From: a bacterium
Lineage (GTDB): Bacteria > Vulcanimicrobiota > Xenobia > Xenobiales > JADMJV01
Assembly (NCBI GenBank): GCA_018780265.1
Contig: JADMJV010000049.1
Span: 48,179 to 112,178, forward strand
DNA: 64,000 nucleotides
Reading direction: 5' to 3'
The notes under the pieces are model-generated. The model saw only the letters and a program-made list of their open reading frames with translations, was not told where the DNA came from and ran no database searches. The translations under genes and the position numbers were made by a program. Positions 34,545 through 42,345 of the stretch are shown in pieces (positions within the stretch are counted from its first letter, which is position 1; each line of letters starts with the position of its first letter).

Positions 34545-35123
34545 TCAGGAATAGGTTTTGGGTACGTAGAAGAACCAGTAGTCGACATAAATCGCCACCC
34601 AGACGGATGCGAAGAGCAGCGCTAAAGGCCTCTTCCAGTTGTCGCTCAGCCCCAGTTGGGCCGACTGGGCGCGCAATAGGGAATAGAACGCGCCGGCCAC
34701 CAGAGGCGCCAGAATCAGCCGCGGCAGGCGGGCCCACAGCGTCCATAGACAGACCGAGAGCAGAGGAAACTGGAGAGTATGGGCTTGACCCAGGTAGTAG
34801 CGGTAGGGAATTCCCAGCCACGGTCCGTGGCATAGACCTGCGGGGCCCCACTGCAGGTGCTGGGCGATGGCCCCGGCCATGGAGGGGGCGTAGCCGGGCG
34901 TGACTTGCCACCATTGCTGCAGCAACTGACGGGAAGTTTCATCGAGCCAGAAAAAGTGCACGGCTCCGGCCAGCGAACCGGCCAGCGCGGCCAGCACTGC
35001 CGACATCGCCGTGGATCGACCCCAGAAGACGGCAAAGGTAAGCCAGAGGTCGGGAACCACAAAAAACCAGGTCGCCTCGGCCCATCCCCACAAAAAGGCC
35101 AGGGCCACAACGGCCAGGTTCAC
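34545..35123 (-). CDS. Small polytopic membrane protein of unknown function
   Basis: The 192-residue protein has about five TM helices (LAVVALAFLWGWAEATWFFV, AVLAALAGSLAGAVHFFWL, and a C-terminal LLFASVWVAIYVDYWFFYVP). The early acidic residue and the pattern WGWAEATWFFVVPD recall DedA/SNARE-associated-type membrane proteins, but the match is weak. Overlaps its upstream neighbour by ATGA and lies 13 bases before the MarR gene, so it is probably controlled by it. Confidence 0.6.
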   Translation of the reverse strand: MNLAVVALAFLWGWAEATWFFVVPDLWLTFAVFWGRSTAMSAVLAALAGSLAGAVHFFWLDETSRQLLQQWWQVTPGYAPSMAGAIAQHLQWGPAGLCHGPWLGIPYRYYLGQAHTLQFPLLSVCLWTLWARLPRLILAPLVAGAFYSLLRAQSAQLGLSDNWKRPLALLFASVWVAIYVDYWFFYVPKTYS

Positions 35124-35563
35124 CCGATGTGGCCTCCGGACAGGAGGTAAAAGAGGATCAGGACCGGAGGGGAAAGGGCCAGCCCGTGCAGGAACTGAAG
35201 CGCAAAAACCAGGCCGAGGCCGCTTCTCAGGCTATCCAGTGTCAAGACGGGTCCGTCCGGACGGGTCAGCCTGAAGTTGCCTGAGCGACCCAAGACTGTC
35301 GTGATGTGCATCAATAGCAGCATCGAGAGCCCGTAGCCCGCCACCGCAATTTGCACCAGTGGCAGTTGGGCCGGCAACACAATCAGACCGAGATAGGCTA
35401 ACTCTGGCGCGGCCGCCAGAATGGCCGTCAAAAACAGTTCGTTGTGCACAAAGCGCAGATTGAGTTGGGGAATCTGGGCGGCTCGAAAGGGAGCCAGGGC
35501 GCTCCAGGCCAGTGCAATGAGTAGAGCGGGGAGAAGGGTGAGGCTGAGAAGTAGGTATTCCAT
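35120..35563 (-). CDS. Membrane protein of unknown function, four TM helices
   Basis: 147 residues, with helices at about 3-25, 48-68, 70-90 and 122-143. There is no charged motif suggesting a transport signature. It is first in the MarR operon: GAGG lies near the ATG and a good promoter ends about ten bases upstream. I do not recognise the family. Confidence 0.6.
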   Translation of the reverse strand: MEYLLLSLTLLPALLIALAWSALAPFRAAQIPQLNLRFVHNELFLTAILAAAPELAYLGLIVLPAQLPLVQIAVAGYGLSMLLLMHITTVLGRSGNFRLTRPDGPVLTLDSLRSGLGLVFALQFLHGLALSPPVLILFYLLSGGHIG

Positions 35564-35571
35564 AACACCTC

Positions 35572-35602
35572 GTTAATCTACTGATGATTAACACCTTAAC
35601 AA
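35572..35602 (-). promoter_or_regulatory. Promoter with overlapping MarR-type operator
   Basis: On the reverse strand TTGTTA (35602-35597) and TAGATT (35580-35575) have a 16-base spacer. The perfect inverted repeat GTTAATC-7-GATTAAC (35572-35592) covers the -10 and spacer, a place where a MarR dimer would block RNA polymerase. Predicted leader only about 5 bases. Confidence 0.6.
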
Positions 35603-35813
35603 TTGACGCCGCTTGCGTCAAGGTCCCCGGGGCGCTCCCAATACAGAAATCGCACCCGGGAGCAATGAAACCGGGTATTCACGCGGAGCACGGTCTTCCA
35701 AAAGCAGGGGACGGATTCTCGCGTTCGGCTACCTTCCCTCAGGCCGGATCCTGGCGCTGGACAAGAAGCTCCCTGTCGTCGCCGTAGGCTCGGGCACAAC
35801 AATCCAACGCTTC

Positions 35814-36687
35814 TCAGAACTCGCCCCCTTCGGGAAAGAGCGTCTGACAGAGCAATGCCACCAGCAGGAACACCACGATGACCAATCCCAGCATCGCTGC
35901 CCAGCGCCTGAGTGTCTTGGCCATCGGGTCTTTTTCTTCCGCGGTGAGTACGGTGATGTTGCCGGTCAACAGGCTGCCGCCATCCACTTTCGGCCCGTCC
36001 TTCCAGCGCATGCGACCGTGCAGGTCGCCCTCCTCCCGGTAGGCCTTGCGAACCGTCTCGTCGGAGAGATCCACCATTTGCTTGAGCAGGCTTCCCAGGC
36101 ACCAGACATCGGTGCGAGCGTCCGTGGTCGTATCCTCGGGCCTGGGGGCATTGGCGTCCACCGGCAAGAACTGCAGCTTAAAGTCGCGGTCAACTTCAAA
36201 GCCCGCCAATTGCACTTTCCCGTCGGCGTTGACGAGAACGTTGCCCAAGGGCAATTGGCCCAGGAATCGTGGGCGCCGACTTTCGTGGAGCTTATCCAAA
36301 ACGTCGGCCAGGTCGGCGATCCAACCTACGATAACCTTGACACCTGGCTGATTTTCCTGGATGTGGACACGGGCCGGCTGCAACGTTGTCAAATCGGGAA
36401 GAACGGCGACGATAGCCCCCTCGTGCAGGATCAATTCCTTGGGGACAAGACAGCCCGGAACTCGAACCCATGACAGGGATTGTCGCGCACGCTCCAGCCC
36501 GCGTGAAGCGGTCGGCGATCTTCTCCCCTCTAGCCAGGTATTGAAAAATTTGATCTCTCCAATCCAGACATCCCCTGGCTTGCTTCGCAAGCGGATCTTT
36601 CAAGAATTTGAGGTCTTTTAGGTCTAAACCAAATGTGGCGTCGACCCAGGCGCGCCTCGTGGCCTGGACACGCCATCCCCCATTCAT
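35814..36687 (-). pseudogene. Protein-kinase-like membrane protein, degenerate and frameshifted
   Basis: One frame from ATG 36687 gives FGLDLKDLKFLKDPLAKQ and a helical segment to about 36470. Coding then passes to another frame: VPGCLVPKELILHEGAIVAV, VLDKLHESRRPRFLGQLPLGN, LVNADGKVQLAGFEVD, DARTDVWCLGSLLKQM. This order matches a Ser/Thr kinase C-lobe (helix E, catalytic loop, DFG, W-x-LG helix F). However, the HRD Asp is missing and DFG reads GFE, so no catalysis is expected. A C-terminal TM helix (LGLVIVVFLLVALLCQ) follows. It is either a pseudokinase with one base error or a dead gene. The 210 bases beyond its 3' end contain nothing recognisable. Confidence 0.55.
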
Positions 36688-37032
36688 TGACTTTTACGCC
36701 ATCGATTTCCTTGTAATGGGGCAATAACCCTGACGATGGCGTTTGAAGGGGGGCGGGACGGAGGATGTAGTGCCGGATAGGGGTCTGACCCCATTGGGCA
36801 GGTTAAACTCGGTTCGGGCGGGGCCGCTAGCACCTGTGTTAGCGGATGCTGGCATAGATGTTGGCATCCTGTCAGGAGCTGCTGCCCTGTCCCCGCATCT
36901 GGATTCGCAACAACTCAATCCACCCCATCCAGGAAAGCAGGGTCGCTGGTGGGCAGGTCGATGTCTTCCAGGATGACATGAATCGTAGGCGTTCGAGCCC
37001 AAGAGAGTGCCTGAAATCGGCACGGTTGACTC
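36688..37032. other. Intergenic stretch with a palindrome
   Basis: No convincing gene. It contains the 13-base palindrome GGGGTCTGACCCC at 36780, also present once in the first GT-C-like paralog. A reverse-strand TTG-started frame (HYKEIDGVKVNEWGM) may be the lost 5' end of the kinase-like gene. Confidence 0.35.
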
Positions 37033-38439
37033 CTAGCTTACAATCGTGTTCCGCACTATGCGCTTCTCCTGATTGTCCCACGAGACGTAGCCCGAATAGG
37101 GCTCACCGTCAGGCTTGATGAGATTTCGAAGCGACAGTTGCTGACCCGGTTGAGTGAGCAAAATTTCCCCGTCCTGAATCAAGTCGGCCATGCGCTCGGA
37201 TAGTTGGTTTCCCGCTTCGCGAAAATCCAGAGGAGCGTCTCCGCTGGTCTCTTCTTGAACCTTGGCACCGGCAAAGGCCCCGAAGCGGTCACCCTGGAGA
37301 ACAACCTCGGCCATTTGAGACCCCTCCGGGACCCGCTCTATTTCGCGAGTGTCGGCTGCCAACAGTTGTCGACCTTCCAGGGCCTCGCGTATCATTCCGG
37401 CACGTCTGCCGCCATTCAGTTCCAGATCCGATTGGACAAAAGCGTTGGCCATTTGGCGGAAGGCAAAGCCGGCCTTCGGAGCCTTCCTCATGAGTCTGCC
37501 ATAGAGTTCCATACCCTCGACGGCGGATTCTCGCAGAGCGGTCTTGATGTCCGGCGGATTGGGTTGAGCCAGGCGATCCTTCACCAGTGCCTCCAGGATA
37601 TCGTAAACGGCTCCGGTCCAAACCCGAGAAAAGCTGTGAGGCTCCCGGGATAGTTGGTCCGGCGGGGCGTTTTTGGGCAGCGTCGAAGGGTCTTGCCAAA
37701 CAAAGTCATTCAGGGCATTGCGGGTGTAGTCGCCGCCGGTCGAGTTCTTGCCCGAGGTGTGATTAATGATGATTCCCATTTCCTCTCCCAGCGCGGCTGC
37801 CATATTGGGCTTACTCAAGTCTCCGGCCGTCTGAGCCAACACCTTGTCCACAACCGCCGGTTCCTGGAGGGAGCGAAACAAGGCGATAACGTCACCGAAC
37901 GATTCGTGAAAAGCTCCCGGATCCGGACTCCAGGAACCCATATATTTGGGTCGGACTGCATCCAGAATCGCGTGGCCACACTCGTGCGAGGACACCTCGC
38001 CGGAGTCGGCGCCATAGACCACCTTGCCATTAACCGGGTCGGTGGAGTGAAAGAAGAAAAGACCCCCGTCCCGCCGGCTATAGTAGGCATTCAGCATCTC
38101 GCCGCCATCCGCGCTAAGCGAGAGCCGCTGATTTCCCGTCGCCCATTGAACTGGCTGACCATAGGCTTTTTCGAAGTCCGCTAAAGTTTTCACGACGCTG
38201 GCGAAGGCATTGGCCCGGTGAAAGCCTGGCTCCGTTTGCGGAAAGACAAACTGCCCCTCCGAGTTGGGCGCGAGTCCTCCGACCAACTTAAACTTGTCGG
38301 TGTTCAAATCCGGTTTTGCCGCGGCGCCCAACTGAACCGAGTCCAACTGGGTCTGGCCTGGCTCCATTACCACCGAGTCCTGAGGATTGTAAGAGAAGGC
38401 TCGTTGAGCCCGAATTTGCGAGTCGGACGAGATAATCAT
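37033..38439 (-). CDS. Gluzincin-type metallopeptidase (M4/M36-like), no signal peptide
   Basis: The 468-residue protein has the zinc motif VSSHECGHAILDAV (His 152, Glu 153, His 156) and the third ligand in GAFHESFGDVIALF (Glu 179, Asp 183), the HExxH + ExxxD pattern of gluzincins such as thermolysin and fungalysin. SFSRVWTGAVYDILEAL and helices follow as in M4 C-terminal domains. The N-terminus (MIISSDSQIRAQRAF) lacks a signal peptide or TM helix and no classic propeptide is visible, unlike most M4 enzymes. AAGGAG precedes the ATG. It is upstream-adjacent in the same direction to the repeat protein genes. Confidence 0.75.
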   Translation of the reverse strand: MIISSDSQIRAQRAFSYNPQDSVVMEPGQTQLDSVQLGAAAKPDLNTDKFKLVGGLAPNSEGQFVFPQTEPGFHRANAFASVVKTLADFEKAYGQPVQWATGNQRLSLSADGGEMLNAYYSRRDGGLFFFHSTDPVNGKVVYGADSGEVSSHECGHAILDAVRPKYMGSWSPDPGAFHESFGDVIALFRSLQEPAVVDKVLAQTAGDLSKPNMAAALGEEMGIIINHTSGKNSTGGDYTRNALNDFVWQDPSTLPKNAPPDQLSREPHSFSRVWTGAVYDILEALVKDRLAQPNPPDIKTALRESAVEGMELYGRLMRKAPKAGFAFRQMANAFVQSDLELNGGRRAGMIREALEGRQLLAADTREIERVPEGSQMAEVVLQGDRFGAFAGAKVQEETSGDAPLDFREAGNQLSERMADLIQDGEILLTQPGQQLSLRNLIKPDGEPYSGYVSWDNQEKRIVRNTIVS

Positions 38440-38476
38440 TGTGCTCTCCTTGGGGATTTATCACTCCCATAAACCG

Positions 38477-38744
38477 TCAGGAGCGTGCCAGCACCGTGAT
38501 GTTCCCGTCAAAAACAACCACCAGGTGTGCGTCCAGATTGCCAAAGAGCCAGAGTTCCAAAACAGCGCCATCGGAGCCATTCAGTTCCTTTTCACGCCCG
38601 AGGCCTGCTCCGGCGACCCCGAACGCTTCAGATCTCCTTCACGGACATATTGGTGGCAAGTCCTGGGGCCGTCGGCGGCGGTGTCATCCACGCCAATGTG
38701 GTGGAAATGGCGACGACCGCCAGGATGTGCAAACCCCACTTCAT
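38477..38744 (-). pseudogene. Small secreted protein gene with a one-base disruption
   Basis: From an ATG the product starts MKWGLHILAVVAISTTLAWM, a clear signal-peptide-like start, and stops after 38 codons. The adjacent frame continues with SEAFGVAGAGLGREKELNGS and LELWLFGNLDAHLVVVFDGN, ending VLARS at a TGA. Joined by one indel the protein would have about 89 residues. It lies 23 bases after the repeat-protein gene in the same direction. Confidence 0.4.
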
Positions 38745-38767
38745 CTCAGATCGGTTGCTCAAAAACC

Positions 38768-39568
38768 CTAACCCCAGTCAGAGCCAGCCACCCAGACACC
38801 CGCAACGGGGTCGACATGGCCTTGGGGGCTGACCACCTTGCCCGTATAGCTATCGATATAGCCGCCTGCGGGGACAACCTGACCACTGTAAGGGTCGATG
38901 TGACCGCCTTTGGGCACCACCTTGCCGCTATAGGGGTCAATGTGCCCCCCCTCGGGCACCACTTTGCCGCTATAGGGGTCAATATGACCTCCCGCTGGCA
39001 CCACTTTGCCGCTAAAACTGTCAATGTGGCCCCCCTCGGGCACCACTTTGCCGCTAAAGGAGTCAATGTGGCCCCCCTCGGGCACCACCTTCCCCGAAAA
39101 GCTATCGATATGGCCCCCCTCTGGCACTACCTTCCCCGAATAGCTATCGATATGGCCGCCAGTGGGAACCACCTTGCCCGAAAAGTCATCAATGTGTGCG
39201 AACTGCTGGGCCACCGGTTGGGCGATGATGCCAAACTGCTGCTCATCGGCGAGCAAGGAGGGGGCCGGTCCAACCGCCTCCCCAGTCTGGCCAACATTCT
39301 GCAGCGCGATGTTCACCTGAACCCCGGCACTGGCCAGCGATGCCAGAGCCGCCTGCACACTGGCGGACGAAAGCTCCTGGAGGGTCACCGTGACCGTCAC
39401 GGGGGCGCCAGATACGGGGGTGGCATTGGCATCGGGTTCAACCCCGCTCGACTGGAATCCATCCCCGGTCGGGCCCACTTCCTCAGGGCGCGCCGCCACC
39501 TGGCGCGGCGCCGTGACGCGGAGGTTACCAGGAATTGCCGAGGTTGGGAAATTTACACCGGATGCCAC
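38768..39568 (-). CDS. Tandem 14-residue repeat protein
   Basis: The 266-residue protein has a non-repetitive first half including VTVTVTLQELSSASVQAALA, then from about residue 125 nine near-perfect repeats of consensus HIDSYSGKVVPEGG (positions 3-4 vary D-S/D-P/D-D, 5 is F/Y) and a partial tenth, ending HVDPVAGVWVAG. The repeat has a regular His-Ile-Asp, a Gly turn, Lys-Val-Val-Pro and Gly-Gly, which suggests stacked beta-hairpins or solenoid turns. No signal peptide is seen. GTG start with GGAGA upstream and a strong promoter. Family unknown. Confidence 0.75.
   Translation of the reverse strand: MASGVNFPTSAIPGNLRVTAPRQVAARPEEVGPTGDGFQSSGVEPDANATPVSGAPVTVTVTLQELSSASVQAALASLASAGVQVNIALQNVGQTGEAVGPAPSLLADEQQFGIIAQPVAQQFAHIDDFSGKVVPTGGHIDSYSGKVVPEGGHIDSFSGKVVPEGGHIDSFSGKVVPEGGHIDSFSGKVVPAGGHIDPYSGKVVPEGGHIDPYSGKVVPKGGHIDPYSGQVVPAGGYIDSYTGKVVSPQGHVDPVAGVWVAGSDWG
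38783..39196 (-). repeat. Nine and a half 42-bp coding repeats
   Basis: Each unit encodes 14 residues and contains conserved blocks around GGCAAGGTGGT (reverse strand). Units 3 and 4 are almost identical in DNA, while the outer ones diverge, indicating recent internal expansion. Confidence 0.85.
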
Positions 39569-39606
39569 AAACAGTTCTCCTTCAGCGGTATCGCAACAGC
39601 CTCAGA

Positions 39607-39635
39607 AGTATAATGAGATATGGACAATTTGTAAA
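39607..39635 (-). promoter_or_regulatory. Promoter of the repeat-protein gene
   Basis: Reverse-strand TTTACA and TATACT have a 17-base spacer. The predicted start leaves a leader of about 32 bases containing the GGAGA site. Confidence 0.65.
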
Positions 39636-39724
39636 CGCGCCCTGAGGTTTGACCCTCATCAAAGACGGGCCCTGACCCTTCCCTTAGACTTGCACTACAG
39701 CCTGTTTCTTGGGGGTTTTCTATC

Positions 39725-41341
39725 ATGCATGTCGGTAACGGTCCCTTTCGGCGTGGTCCCTTGATGGCCGGACAGTCGGCTATTGCAATGGCTCAAGCCA
39801 CTCAGCAATACTCGCCGCAAGCGCCGGGCTATCCTCTGCAGGCGCACCAGGCTCAGCAGCAGGCGCAGATGGCGCTCGGAGCCGCCCAAAGTCTGTCCGT
39901 GTTCTACATGAGCATTGTCGGAGCGGGGCCTGCCCCGGGCTTGGGGGGCGAGCAGGCCCAGTACCTGCAGTTGCTGATCCAACAAGCCGGCTCTGCGCCT
40001 TTGAAGAAGATGTTGGCTCAGGGCTCCATGACGCAAGCCGAGATGGTTCAGTTTCTGCTGGAGAACCCTGATCAACTGGAGGGCCTTCAGGGCCAGGGCA
40101 TGAGCCTGTCCCTGTCGGCCAGTATCAGTGCCGCCGCACCCTCTGAGTCCAGTTCAGCGGCCATGTCGGGAGAATTGGAATCGGATGGCGACGCGGATCT
40201 GAAAGAGTTCAGTCAGGACGAAACGATGGCCGCCCCGTCGATGTGTGCCATGGGTGGGGTCAGTTCCGCCGATAAGGCCAAGCCGGAGATGCAGCAGAAT
40301 CTCAAGGAAGTCAAGGCCATATCAGCCGCTGTCAGCGAGATGATGAAGGGAGAGGACGGGTCTGACAATTGGTTGATGATGGTCTTGATGCAATTGAAGG
40401 GCAAAGAGCAAATCATCCGTTCCTGCCTGCGCAGAGGCAAAGGGGGCGCCGATGGGGCCTATCAGTCACAGGGGGCCGACCCCAAAGATGACAGCGCTGT
40501 GTCCGCCTTTGTTGCGCGTATCGGGAAAGAGGTCATCACGCTGGGGATCAGTGTCGGGTTGGACATCGAGGTATCGGAAAAGCGGGCAGCCCGACTGGAA
40601 AACCGAAAAAGCGGCGCTGACAAAGGTGGCAAGGCCCCGGTTGGCGGAGGGTCGGCGACCGACAACGACGAGCCATTCGAAATCCGGACCCAAAAGACCG
40701 ACAAGCACGTCGAACTTGGCGTCGACGAGGTAGAAGCCAATCCCGCCATGGCCGGGGCCATTCTGGAACAGCTCCAGGGCTTGTGGCAACAAAGACAAGC
40801 AGACGCCGCGAATTACGCGGTTCCCCGAGTCCTCGACCTGGGTGAAACGCGCCAGGGCAGCCCGCTGGATCAGGCGTTTGGCGGACCCAGGCCCTCCTCC
40901 GGGCCATCTCTCGGGGGACCAACTCCACTGACCGCCCCGGCGCCCACGGCGGGTCCGCGCTCCAGGGCGGCAGTCCGAGGGCCGGCGGGGGCCGGGGACC
41001 TGCGAGTGCTGATGGCACTGCTGGGCATTGCGGGTCAGAAGTTCAGCACCAAGATACAGGTGTACGAGCCCAGCGCACGCGTGGTGCTCCAGCGGCCGGG
41101 GCAGGGTGGAGTAAGGGTAAATGGGGGATTGAAGGGCAAGTCGATCAGTGTGCGCGCCCCTAAAATGGTGGGCCGCGCCGCCGACGGAACCCTCCACCGT
41201 ATCCAGGGAGTCCGGCGAGTGGGCAACGGCGGGAGCTTTATGGCGACGGTCAAGGGTGAGGCCACCGGGGCCGAAGCCGCCAAACAACTCTTCACCCGCG
41301 GCGATGGTTCGATCTCGATCCCCGGGACCAAAGCCAATTGA
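39725..41341 (+). CDS. Large unknown protein, Ala/Gln/Gly-rich, heading a radical-SAM operon
   Basis: The 538-residue protein starts with a Gln/Ala-rich region (AQATQQYSPQ, HQAQQQAQMALGAAQS), followed by helical segments (APLKKMLAQGSMTQAEMVQF), an acidic Ser-rich linker, a helical middle with IGKEVITLGISVGLDIEVSE, a Pro/Gly-rich linker near residue 390, and a C-terminal basic beta-rich segment (VVLQRPGQGGVRVNGGLKGK). No known family recognised and no signal peptide. Another ATG 13 codons on would give MAGQSAIAMAQATQQ. It is 26 bases upstream of the first radical-SAM gene, so it may be substrate, scaffold or merely co-transcribed. Confidence 0.65.
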   Translation: MHVGNGPFRRGPLMAGQSAIAMAQATQQYSPQAPGYPLQAHQAQQQAQMALGAAQSLSVFYMSIVGAGPAPGLGGEQAQYLQLLIQQAGSAPLKKMLAQGSMTQAEMVQFLLENPDQLEGLQGQGMSLSLSASISAAAPSESSSAAMSGELESDGDADLKEFSQDETMAAPSMCAMGGVSSADKAKPEMQQNLKEVKAISAAVSEMMKGEDGSDNWLMMVLMQLKGKEQIIRSCLRRGKGGADGAYQSQGADPKDDSAVSAFVARIGKEVITLGISVGLDIEVSEKRAARLENRKSGADKGGKAPVGGGSATDNDEPFEIRTQKTDKHVELGVDEVEANPAMAGAILEQLQGLWQQRQADAANYAVPRVLDLGETRQGSPLDQAFGGPRPSSGPSLGGPTPLTAPAPTAGPRSRAAVRGPAGAGDLRVLMALLGIAGQKFSTKIQVYEPSARVVLQRPGQGGVRVNGGLKGKSISVRAPKMVGRAADGTLHRIQGVRRVGNGGSFMATVKGEATGAEAAKQLFTRGDGSISIPGTKAN

Positions 41342-41367
41342 CCCGTGAGAAAGTGGGGAGTTGAGGC

Positions 41368-42345
41368 GTGCCCGAAATCATCTGTTTTGAGGTCACCAAC
41401 CGTTGCAATTTGGACTGCCTGCACTGCAATAAGGTGATCAATACGCAACCGGTTCGGGACATTCCGGTCCAATTGGTCGACAGGATTCTTGAGGAGTCCA
41501 AGCCTTTTAACCCCCGCGTGGTGGCTCTCACCGGAGGAGAGCCCACGGTCCATAAGGAGTTTGCACGGCTGGTGGCGACGGTGGCTCAGCACGATATCGA
41601 CTACACGCTCACGACCAACGGCCAGAACTTCCGCGAGACCCACAAAGTGTTGGTCCGGCATGCGGAAAGGTTGAAAGGGATCACCCTCAGCCTGGAGGGA
41701 GCCACGCCCTGGAGCAACGACAAAGTTCGGGGGTCGGGCAGCTTTGAGCGGGTCCTGGACGCCATGGAACTCTGCCGTCGCCATGGAATTCAATTCGGGT
41801 TGCAGACGGTGGTCAGCACCGCCAATATCGACGAACTCGGGGCCATAACTGCCCTGGCCGCGGCTCAAGGGGCCGACCAACTGAACTTCATTCTGATGCG
41901 GCCGTCCCCCAGAAACATCCAGGAGGGTCTGTTGCTCGACCGGGAAGCGGCCGAAGCCGTGGAACAACGGGTGGCCGATCTCAAGCAGTCCATTACCAAC
42001 ATCAAGGTGGATATGACCTTGGGATACTACTCACCCTGGCCTCTCTTTGCTTGCCGCCCCCTGGGGCTGGCCCTGATCCACGTCGACTATAAAGGCTATT
42101 TGCGCTTCTGCCCCGACGTGGCGAACTACCGAGGTGCCGGAGTAACCGAGGATGACAATGACGTGGTGGCGGACCTGAACGAGCAATCCCTGCAACGGGG
42201 GCTGAAGGCACTGGCTCAGCGGGTTGCCGTATTCTGGCAAAACAAGATCGATCACACGGCCATGAACGACCTGGCTCCTACTGACTACTTCCCCTGCTAT
42301 TACTGTCTGCGCTATTTCAACAAAGCAGACTGCATGGACCTATGA
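41368..42345 (+). CDS. Radical SAM protein with short SPASM-like C-terminus
   Basis: The 325-residue protein has the cluster motif EVTNRCNLDCLHCNK (Cys 13, 17, 20). SAM-binding elements are ALTGGEPTVHKE and a Gly-rich TTNGQNF. The C-terminus has FACRPLG, LRFCPD, PCYYCLRYF and DCMDL, enough Cys for an auxiliary cluster. GTG start with GGGAG ten bases before. Such proteins often mature peptides (RiPPs) or modify proteins. It overlaps the next radical-SAM gene by ATGA. Confidence 0.85.
   Translation: MPEIICFEVTNRCNLDCLHCNKVINTQPVRDIPVQLVDRILEESKPFNPRVVALTGGEPTVHKEFARLVATVAQHDIDYTLTTNGQNFRETHKVLVRHAERLKGITLSLEGATPWSNDKVRGSGSFERVLDAMELCRRHGIQFGLQTVVSTANIDELGAITALAAAQGADQLNFILMRPSPRNIQEGLLLDREAAEAVEQRVADLKQSITNIKVDMTLGYYSPWPLFACRPLGLALIHVDYKGYLRFCPDVANYRGAGVTEDDNDVVADLNEQSLQRGLKALAQRVAVFWQNKIDHTAMNDLAPTDYFPCYYCLRYFNKADCMDL

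Noticed and set aside
35596..36473. Two other long frames overlapping the kinase-like gene
   Set aside because: They are frame shadows with Arg/Gly- or Gln/His-rich composition; only the chosen frames give kinase C-lobe motifs.
38783..39196. CRISPR array
   Set aside because: The 42-bp repeats are contiguous and in frame with no spacers; they encode protein repeats.
38441..39613. Long forward frame opposite the 14-residue repeat protein
   Set aside because: Its repeats mirror the reverse-strand gene, composition is His/Pro/Trp-rich, and promoter and ribosome-binding site support the reverse strand.
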